A DNA stretch of 6,835 bases from Bacteroidota bacterium (GTDB taxonomy: Bacteria; Bacteroidota; Bacteroidia; Bacteroidales; Prolixibacteraceae), in the NCBI GenBank assembly GCA_023393265.1, contig JAEWME010000258.1:1-6835 (forward strand), written 5' to 3'. The position numbers and the translations under genes were made by a program. Under the pieces are notes generated by a model, which saw only the letters and a program-made list of their open reading frames with translations, ran no database searches and had not been told where the DNA came from. Numbering within the stretch: the stretch's first letter is position 1; the number at the start of each line of letters is the position of its first letter. Below are positions 1-5,546 of the stretch, in pieces.

Positions 1-1817
1 AAATAGGGCGAAAGGTAGCGCAGCTTAATTTTATGGTAATTTTCGGTCTGAATACTTTTCAGCTTGGTAAATGTTGGCGTTCCAACCAGCAAAATCCGAT
101 AATGTTCAGCCAAAGCTGTCAGGTTGGTAACAGCAACGCTCACCTGTGCTTCATTATCTGTTGGAATCACAAAAACATTCTCTCCGTTTTCATCCAGCAT
201 CGACTTGATGTTACTCACACCCTGCTGCTGGAAACTATATTCATGAAAATACCGTTTCTCTCCTGATTCGCCGAATTTCTCTTTACAAAGTTTTCCAACC
301 ATGGCTTCCGAGCTGTTTGAGTTACCTGCAAACTGAAGCAGAATAAAGTTCTTTCGGGCAAATTCTTTAAAAATATAGTCGGCAGTTTGTTCAACCTGAA
401 AATCGCGCGACGGGTTCACTTTGAAGTACCAGGGATTATTCTTCTCAAAATTTCCTGAAGATGAAAGCGGAGAAACCATCGGAATGCGGTTTTTAGCGGC
501 AAACGAGGCAACCGATTGCTGCAATTCAGGATAAACCGGGCCAATAATCAGGTTTAAACTGAAAAACTGATCGAGCAAAAGCAGCCGACTGATTTTATCC
601 TGACTACTGGCATCGAAGGTGTAAATTTCAATGTTCATTCCTTCACGCCGGAGGCTGTCAATCGCAAGCAGCGCACCTTCATAAAATTCCATGAACCCAA
701 TCACCCGTGAATCGATGTTCGCGCCGTTTATAACGCCTGAACTATCGGTACTCGTTGGCGCAACCTGATTCACAAACTTCAGCGGATCGAGAATATGGTC
801 GCGTGGATTGCCCAGCGAGTCTGGCTGATCAGACAGGTAAAACGGCAGCAAAAATCCAACTTTGTAATGCTGGTTCCTGTTTAGCGGCGACGGAATACAA
901 TCGGACAAAACAGAAGCTGAAGAAGGCAAAGCATCAGTCGCGTTATCTTCAGTCATTTTTGATTCTTTCACCTGCTCCGGAATCAGAATCGTTTCGCCCG
1001 TCTCCAGGCTTCTGGAAAGCAACGACGGGTTCAGTTTCTTGATATCGCCCACTTCTACACCGAAGCGATTGGCGAGTGAGAACAGGGTTTCTCCTTTTTC
1101 AACTTTGTACCTGATTACATTTTTCGGTTCATCAGCAAAATCCTGCTTTTTAACAACACTTACGTCCGGAATTTTCAACTTCATTCCAGCTTTTAGTCCA
1201 CCCTGCAATTCCGGATTTGCAGCCAGCATCGCTTCATGCTCCACCCCGTAACGCTGTTCCAAACCATATAAAGTCTCTCCTGAAACAACCTGATGCGTTT
1301 TTAAATTCAGGTTTTCTGCCTTTATTTCTTTCTGTGGTTCAGCGGTCTTAACCACTGGCTCAGTATTTCCTTTTACCGGAATTTTCAGCACCTGTCCAAC
1401 TTGTAAACCGTTTGTCAATTCAGGATTATTCCTGATCAAGTCATTTGCTGTGATTTCATATTGCTTTGCGATCGAGAAAATGGTCTGATTCTTTGCTACT
1501 TTGTGATAATAATAATCCGATCCTACAGCCGGAACAGCCGTTTTCGGCTTTTCAGGAGTAACCTGAACTTCTGCTTTGCCCATAGGAATTTTTACTGTTG
1601 CACCAACCTGCAACACCCCTGCAAGCCCCGGATTCGCCTTTTGAAGATCTTGGGGCGTAACTTTATATTTCTGGCACAAACTAAATACCGTCTCGCTTTT
1701 GCTCACTGTGTGCAAAACATAGCGGGTTCCGTCAACCACTACTTCTTTCTGGGCCGATGCCTGAAAAGAAGCAACTGCAAACAAAACCGAAAAACATATT
1801 ACTGCTAAAATCTTCAT
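1..1817 (-). CDS. Secreted protein with four LysM domains fused to a periplasmic-binding-protein fold (3' end missing)
   Basis: Translating the minus strand from the ATG at 1817 gives an open frame of 605 codons that leaves the window without a stop. Residues 1-22 are a signal peptide (Lys2, hydrophobic core, ASA before Gln23) that suits signal peptidase I; no lipobox cysteine is seen. Four LysM repeats follow at about residues 33-78, 102-147, 174-217 and 237-280. Each has the Y.V...ET.FSLA...F.V...D...NP.L pattern and ends in a K/L-I-P motif, with Pro/Lys/Glu-rich linkers between. LysM domains bind peptidoglycan or related glycans. After a Ser/Asp-rich linker, the part from about residue 317 (YKVGFLLPF, later IIGPVYPELQ and MVSPLSSSG) resembles type 1 periplasmic ligand-binding (branched-chain amino-acid receptor) proteins. 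No permease gene lies nearby, so a transport role is doubtful. A wall-associated regulatory or scaffold role, like the binding-protein fold of LpoA, is inference. It lies 48 bp downstream of the flavoprotein gene and may be read through from it. Confidence 0.85.
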   Translation of the reverse strand, partial: MKILAVICFSVLFAVASFQASAQKEVVVDGTRYVLHTVSKSETVFSLCQKYKVTPQDLQKANPGLAGVLQVGATVKIPMGKAEVQVTPEKPKTAVPAVGSDYYYHKVAKNQTIFSIAKQYEITANDLIRNNPELTNGLQVGQVLKIPVKGNTEPVVKTAEPQKEIKAENLNLKTHQVVSGETLYGLEQRYGVEHEAMLAANPELQGGLKAGMKLKIPDVSVVKKQDFADEPKNVIRYKVEKGETLFSLANRFGVEVGDIKKLNPSLLSRSLETGETILIPEQVKESKMTEDNATDALPSSASVLSDCIPSPLNRNQHYKVGFLLPFYLSDQPDSLGNPRDHILDPLKFVNQVAPTSTDSSGVINGANIDSRVIGFMEFYEGALLAIDSLRREGMNIEIYTFDASSQDKISRLLLLDQFFSLNLIIGPVYPELQQSVASFAAKNRIPMVSPLSSSGNFEKNNPWYFKVNPSRDFQVEQTADYIFKEFARKNFILLQFAGNSNSSEAMVGKLCKEKFGESGEKRYFHEYSFQQQGVSNIKSMLDENGENVFVIPTDNEAQVSVAVTNLTALAEHYRILLVGTPTFTKLKSIQTENYHKIKLRYLSPY

Positions 1818-1829
1818 GCCTATCTGACT

Positions 1830-1859
1830 AAAATATATCCTGATACCTAAACGGTCAAA
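1830..1859 (-). promoter_or_regulatory. Possible Bacteroidota-type promoter for the LysM gene
   Basis: On the minus strand, TTTG (1859-1856) is followed after 18 bp by TATATTTT (1837-1830). This matches seven of eight positions of the Bacteroidota -7 consensus TAnnTTTG, with near-normal spacing from a -33 TTTG. The element is only 12 bp from the ATG, so the leader would be very short. The region is AT-rich, so a chance match is quite possible. Confidence 0.25.
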
Positions 1860-1865
1860 AAATCG

Positions 1866-2852
1866 TTAAAATGCTTTTTCGCCAAAATATTTCATAAACT
1901 GGGTGCGCTCCCATGCTGCCGACATCGATTGAGTTTGGCTCAGTAAACCTTTATACTCCTGAATAGAACTGTATCCTTTTCGGTCCATCCACTCCGAAAT
2001 TTCATGATTAATCTTAGTTATTTCGGCTGGTCCCTTTTTGTATAACACGGAAGCAATTTGCACTGCCGATGCACCTGCAAGCAAAAATTTGATGGCCGTT
2101 TCTCCGTCGTGAATCCCGGTTGTTGCTGCCAGTTCGCATTCCATCAATCCCGAAAGAACCCCGGTCCACTTCAATGGCAGCAAATAATCTTCAGGCAAAC
2201 TAAGCACATCGGCAACTGTCACGACCTGATTTTCTATATCAATATCAGGCTTATAAAACCGGTTAAAAATAGTGACTCCAGCAATTCCGGTACCCGATAA
2301 TTTTTTCACCAGCCCAGCCAGGTTCGAAAAATAGTGGCTTATTTTCACCGAAACAGGAATATGCACAGCACCAAGCACTTTCTGAACCGTTTCGAAATAA
2401 AACTGTTCATTGCTTTCGCTGGTCTTGATCGAATCGCTCGGGCAAATAAACATATTCAATTCGAGCGCATCGGCACCAGCATCTTCGATTTTTCGGGCAA
2501 ATAAAATCCATTCGTTCGAACTCATGCAATTGACGCTGGCAACAATCGGCACTGAAGTTTTTTCTTTCGATTCCCGGATCAGTTTCAGGTATTTCTTTAT
2601 GTTGTCCTCTTTGATCACGTAATCAAAATAATCAAGGTATTCCGGGTCAGCCGTAAATTCGGTTCTCAGGCTCAACTCTTCCTGAAGTTCAAGGTATATT
2701 TCTTCTTCAAAAATCGACTTCAACACAATGGCTCCGGCTCCAGCTTCGGCCAGCTTAACCACCTGCTCCACGTGGCCCGTCATGCTGCTGCTAGCTGCAA
2801 TCACCGGACTGCTTAATTCGAGTCCAAAAAAACGGGTTGATAAATTTGCCAT
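1866..2852 (-). CDS. Dihydroorotate dehydrogenase-like FMN flavoprotein of unknown substrate
   Basis: This 328-residue protein has the single-domain TIM-barrel layout of class 1 dihydroorotate dehydrogenases (usually ~310 residues). FMN-type landmarks are visible: N-terminal GLELSSPVIAASS (10-22), Lys45 in AIVLKS, Asn108 in SVNC, Asn133 in ELN, Lys170 in VSVK, Asn197 in VTIFNR, the GVLSG turn near 231-235 and the phosphate-site segment AGASAVQIAS (259-268). Cys137-Pro138 sits where class 1 enzymes carry their catalytic cysteine, but one residue further from the ELN asparagine. The N..GLPN segment that helps hold orotate is absent; an acidic/aromatic stretch (about 69-82) occupies that region. 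It has no ferredoxin-like C-terminal domain as in PreA, and no Fe-S cysteine cluster. The gene follows nfnB by 85 bp on the same strand, suggesting co-transcription. It is best called a dihydroorotate dehydrogenase-like protein: family membership is clear, but a role in pyrimidine synthesis is not supported. The ATG at 2852 fits the family N-terminus. Confidence 0.85.
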   Translation of the reverse strand: MANLSTRFFGLELSSPVIAASSSMTGHVEQVVKLAEAGAGAIVLKSIFEEEIYLELQEELSLRTEFTADPEYLDYFDYVIKEDNIKKYLKLIRESKEKTSVPIVASVNCMSSNEWILFARKIEDAGADALELNMFICPSDSIKTSESNEQFYFETVQKVLGAVHIPVSVKISHYFSNLAGLVKKLSGTGIAGVTIFNRFYKPDIDIENQVVTVADVLSLPEDYLLPLKWTGVLSGLMECELAATTGIHDGETAIKFLLAGASAVQIASVLYKKGPAEITKINHEISEWMDRKGYSSIQEYKGLLSQTQSMSAAWERTQFMKYFGEKAF

Positions 2853-2937
2853 AACAATCAGATTTTCAATTTCACATTGGCGACAGACGCCCGAATTTAA
2901 ACCAAAATAAAAAGTACTTGCTCCTGGGAAAAGCTAT

Positions 2938-4422
2938 TTACGAATGTCTTCCGGACAAATACCGGTGCATGGAAGCGGCAGCTTTTCGTCCATCGCCCAT
3001 TGCCAGAATCACAGTAGCTCCTCCCCTCACAATATCGCCACCAGCAAATATTTCAGGAATAGAACTCTGCATGGTTTCCTCATTTACCTCAATGGTTCCC
3101 CATTTGGTAACATTCAGTTCGCTCAAAGCCGAAGGGATGAGCGGATTGGGTGAAACGCCAACCGCCACGACTACCAGGTCGACAGCGACATCGTATTCCG
3201 AACCTTCGAGCACCACCGGACGACGACGGCCCGAAGCATCGGGTTCGCCCAGTTCCATGCGCTGGATACGCATCCGGTTGACTCGTCCTTTTTCGTCGGC
3301 AAAGTATTCTACCGGATTTGCCAGGTTAATAAATTCAACACCTTCTTCTTCCGCATGGTGAATTTCTTCGACACGGGCAGGCATTTCAGAGCGCGAACGC
3401 CGATAGATGATCATCGCACGTTCAGCGCCGAGGCGCTTGGCCGTTCGCACCGAGTCCATTGCAGTGTTTCCGCCACCAATTACAGCCACATTTTTTCCTT
3501 TGATAACCGGGGTATCAAACTCGTCGCTGGCAGCATTCATCAGGTTTACCCGCGTGAGGTATTCATTTGACGAAAGAATGCCATTATAATTTTCGCCGGG
3601 AATGTTCATGAAACGGGGCAAGCCCGCACCACTGGCAACGAAAAATGCCTGAAATCCTTCGGCCTTCAAATCATCGAACGAAGCTGTTTTTCCAACGATA
3701 AAGTTGCGGACGAATTTCACGCCCATTTTCTCAAGGTTCGAAATCTCAACATCTACAATGCTGTTGGGCAGCCTGAATTCAGGAATACCGTATTTGAGCA
3801 CACCGCCAATTTCGTGCAACGCCTCAAAAACAGTCACCTCGTAGCCCAATTTAATCATGTCGCCCGCAAACGAAAGCGACGCAGGCCCGGAACCAATGGC
3901 GGCCACTTTCTTTCCATTCGACGGGGCCACTTCGGGAACAGACATGAAACCACTGTTTCGCTCGTAGTCGGCAGCAAATCGCTCCAAATAGCCAATCGCC
4001 ACCGGATCTTTTTTCAACTTTTGCGTGTAAAAACAGGAAGCTTCGCATTGTTTTTCCTGAGGACATACCCTACCACAAACCGCCGGAAGGGCAGAAGTTT
4101 CTTTTAAAGCTTTTGCAGCATCCAGAAAGCTTCCTTTTTCGATATGTTTTACAAATTTGGGAATGTTGATGCTTACCGGGCAACCGTCGATACAGGTTGG
4201 ATTGGGACAATCCAGGCACCGTGAAGCTTCTGCAAGTGCCTGCTTTTCGGTAAGGCCGGTATTCACTTCCCTGTTTTGATATTGTATGCGCACAAACGGA
4301 TCCTGCTCGGGCATCTTCACCCTTGACATCGCCGTGCGGTCTTTATTGGCAATTTTCTTTCTCAGTTCGACGCGCCACTCTTTTTCGCGTTCAACCTGAA
4401 GATATTCTTTGTTTATTGACAT
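2938..4422 (-). CDS. nfnB: NfnB, large subunit of NADH-dependent ferredoxin:NADP+ oxidoreductase (GltD/SudA-like)
   Basis: The 494-residue product belongs to the GltD-like family of soluble NADPH/FAD/Fe-S oxidoreductases. The N-terminal domain has the family phrase KMPEQDP (36-42) and two cysteine groups, C69-x2-C72-x4-C77-x3-C81 and C116-x3-C120-x5-C126-x3-C130, which ligate [4Fe-4S] clusters. The FAD fold starts at AAIGSGPAS (174-182). A second Rossmann fold for NADP(H) has VIGGGNTAMDS (314-324), with Arg341-Arg342 placed to hold the 2'-phosphate. The C-terminal IFAGGDIVRGG (458-468) completes the FAD site. Such a protein alone could be a glutamate synthase small subunit or SudA. The adjacent nfnA-type gene 21 bp upstream, and the absence of a glutamate synthase large subunit here, favour Nfn. 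In Nfn this subunit carries the bifurcating FAD, taking electrons from NADPH and passing them towards ferredoxin and, via NfnA, NAD+, reversibly, in the cytoplasm. The first ~30 residues are charged and poorly conserved. The ATG at 4422 is the natural start. Confidence 0.85.
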   Translation of the reverse strand: MSINKEYLQVEREKEWRVELRKKIANKDRTAMSRVKMPEQDPFVRIQYQNREVNTGLTEKQALAEASRCLDCPNPTCIDGCPVSINIPKFVKHIEKGSFLDAAKALKETSALPAVCGRVCPQEKQCEASCFYTQKLKKDPVAIGYLERFAADYERNSGFMSVPEVAPSNGKKVAAIGSGPASLSFAGDMIKLGYEVTVFEALHEIGGVLKYGIPEFRLPNSIVDVEISNLEKMGVKFVRNFIVGKTASFDDLKAEGFQAFFVASGAGLPRFMNIPGENYNGILSSNEYLTRVNLMNAASDEFDTPVIKGKNVAVIGGGNTAMDSVRTAKRLGAERAMIIYRRSRSEMPARVEEIHHAEEEGVEFINLANPVEYFADEKGRVNRMRIQRMELGEPDASGRRRPVVLEGSEYDVAVDLVVVAVGVSPNPLIPSALSELNVTKWGTIEVNEETMQSSIPEIFAGGDIVRGGATVILAMGDGRKAAASMHRYLSGRHS

Positions 4423-4443
4423 TTCGAAGTAGTTAATAATGGA

Positions 4444-5259
4444 TTACAAATACCGGTCGAAGGCTTCTTTTTCTTCGGCAGAATAACCACCAAGCCGCAT
4501 GATCAACTCGTCAAAATCGATTTGGTGGGCATCGAATTCGGGACCATCCACACAAGTGAACATGGTCCGTCCGCCAACACTCACCCGGCAGGCGCCGCAC
4601 ATCCCGGTTCCGTCAACCATGATTGCATTCAGACTGGCCTGCGTTGGTATTTCATATTTTTTTGTAAGCAGCGAAGTAAACTTCATCATCACAGCCGGAC
4701 CAATGGCCACACATTCATTCACTTTTTCGCGCTGAATAACCATTTCGGCACCGGCAGTGACCAGACCTTTGGTTCCGTACGAACCATCGTCCGTCATAAC
4801 AATTACCTCGTCGGACCATTTCCTGATTTCATCTTCCAGAATGACCAAATCTTTATTTCGGGCCGCAATAATTGAAACAACACGGTTTCCAGCCTTCTTC
4901 ATCCCTTCCACAATTGGCAGCATGGGCGCCACACCAACACCTCCGCCACAAGCCAAAACAGTCCCCACCTGATGAATTTTGGTGGCTTTACCGAGCGGAC
5001 CAACCAAATCGAGGATTGAATCGCCGACCTCCAATTCAAAAAGTTTGGATGAACTGACACCCATTTTTTGTACCACCAGTGTTATGGTTCCTCTGGCCGA
5101 ATCGGCATCAGCAATGGTCAGTGGAATTCTTTCTCCTTTAAGGTCAACCCTCAGAATCACAAAATGTCCGGGTTTCCGGGCCTTTGCAATCCGGGGTGCA
5201 TCAACGACAAACATGGCAACTTTCTCAGAGAAAAGAACCTTCTCAACAATTTGGTTCAT
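4444..5259 (-). CDS. nfnA: NfnA, small FAD/[2Fe-2S] subunit of NADH-dependent ferredoxin:NADP+ oxidoreductase (SudB-like)
   Basis: From the ATG at 5259 the product is 271 residues. An in-frame TTG at 5286 would add nine residues, but it lies almost on the predicted transcription start, and the shorter MNQIVEK start fits the family better. Residue numbers here count from that ATG. The ferredoxin-reductase-like FAD domain has the RxPxT motif (RIPLT, 44-48). The NAD-binding domain has ACGGGVGVAPML (103-114) and AIGPAVMMKF (185-194). The C-terminal [2Fe-2S] site is D216-x4-C221-x2-C224-x11-C236; this Asp plus three Cys spacing is that reported for Thermotoga maritima NfnA. The relation to PyrK is clear, but its partner here is the GltD-like protein encoded 21 bp downstream, so Nfn (also annotated sulfide dehydrogenase beta) is the better reading. 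It would exchange electrons with NAD(H) and relay them through the 2Fe-2S centre to NfnB. It is probably the first gene of the operon. Confidence 0.85.
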   Translation of the reverse strand: MNQIVEKVLFSEKVAMFVVDAPRIAKARKPGHFVILRVDLKGERIPLTIADADSARGTITLVVQKMGVSSSKLFELEVGDSILDLVGPLGKATKIHQVGTVLACGGGVGVAPMLPIVEGMKKAGNRVVSIIAARNKDLVILEDEIRKWSDEVIVMTDDGSYGTKGLVTAGAEMVIQREKVNECVAIGPAVMMKFTSLLTKKYEIPTQASLNAIMVDGTGMCGACRVSVGGRTMFTCVDGPEFDAHQIDFDELIMRLGGYSAEEKEAFDRYL

Positions 5260-5296
5260 GATTGTATTTTTTGGTTTTTCACACAAAACGAAGCGT

Positions 5297-5320
5297 CAAA
5301 ATTAGCATTGTGCAAACAAT
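5297..5320 (-). promoter_or_regulatory. Candidate promoter -7 element with adjoining inverted repeat upstream of nfnA
   Basis: The minus strand reads TAATTTTG at 5304-5297, a perfect match to the Bacteroidota -7 consensus TAnnTTTG. It would start transcription near 5290, giving a leader of about 30 nt before the ATG at 5259. No TTTG is found at the usual -33 spacing. Just upstream lies an inverted repeat with arms ATTGT and ACAAT around GCAA (5307-5320), falling in the spacer of the promoter, where a repressor or redox regulator could bind. The arms are short, so chance is a real alternative. Confidence 0.35.
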
Positions 5321-5452
5321 ATCCCTCTGCTAAGCTAATCTTTTTTCATTCCTGAAAGAAGCTTCATTGCTACTTATCAGTTCATTCTGCCATTTCTGAT
5401 TCAAAAAATATAAAAATTTCTAACCATTTAACGAAACCGTAATCTTCGGCAT

Positions 5453-5485
5453 TTTGCAATGTCTTATATTTAAATTTTTGTTTTG
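5453..5485 (+). promoter_or_regulatory. Possible promoter for the helicase gene
   Basis: TTTG at 5453-5456 is followed after 21 bp by TTGTTTTG (5478-5485), seven of eight matches to TAnnTTTG. This would start transcription about 55 nt before the proposed start codon. Overlapping AT-rich alternatives (TATATTTA at 5465-5472) exist, so the exact element is uncertain. Confidence 0.22.
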
Positions 5486-5546
5486 GTGAAAAATAGCCCA
5501 AACAAAAAGCGGCAAAGAACTTTAACAATCAAAAGAATACAGGAAA

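Larger units (their letters stand above)
5260..5546. other. Divergent intergenic region between nfnA and the helicase gene
   Basis: This 287-bp AT-rich stretch lies between two divergently transcribed genes and must hold both promoters. No convincing small gene, RNA gene or transposon end is seen. It contains a 14-bp inverted repeat (5307-5320), an 8-bp palindrome GAAGCTTC (5358-5365), several A/T runs (5401-5420, 5465-5485) and promoter-like motifs on both strands, listed separately. Confidence 0.7.

Noticed and set aside
755..1808. Plus-strand open frames opposite the LysM gene
   Set aside because: The minus-strand frame encodes four clear LysM repeats and a signal peptide; the plus-strand products have no recognisable features.
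1866..2852. Assignment of this gene as pyrD (true dihydroorotate dehydrogenase)
   Set aside because: The N..GLPN segment and other orotate contacts are absent, and no pyrimidine genes are adjacent.
2938..4422. Assignment of the large subunit as gltD of glutamate synthase
   Set aside because: No large glutamate synthase subunit is next to it, whereas an nfnA-type partner is 21 bp upstream. The possibility is not fully excluded from sequence alone.
5358..5365. GAAGCTTC palindrome as a terminator stem or regulator site
   Set aside because: Eight bases with no loop and no following T-run in a divergent region; easily a chance occurrence.
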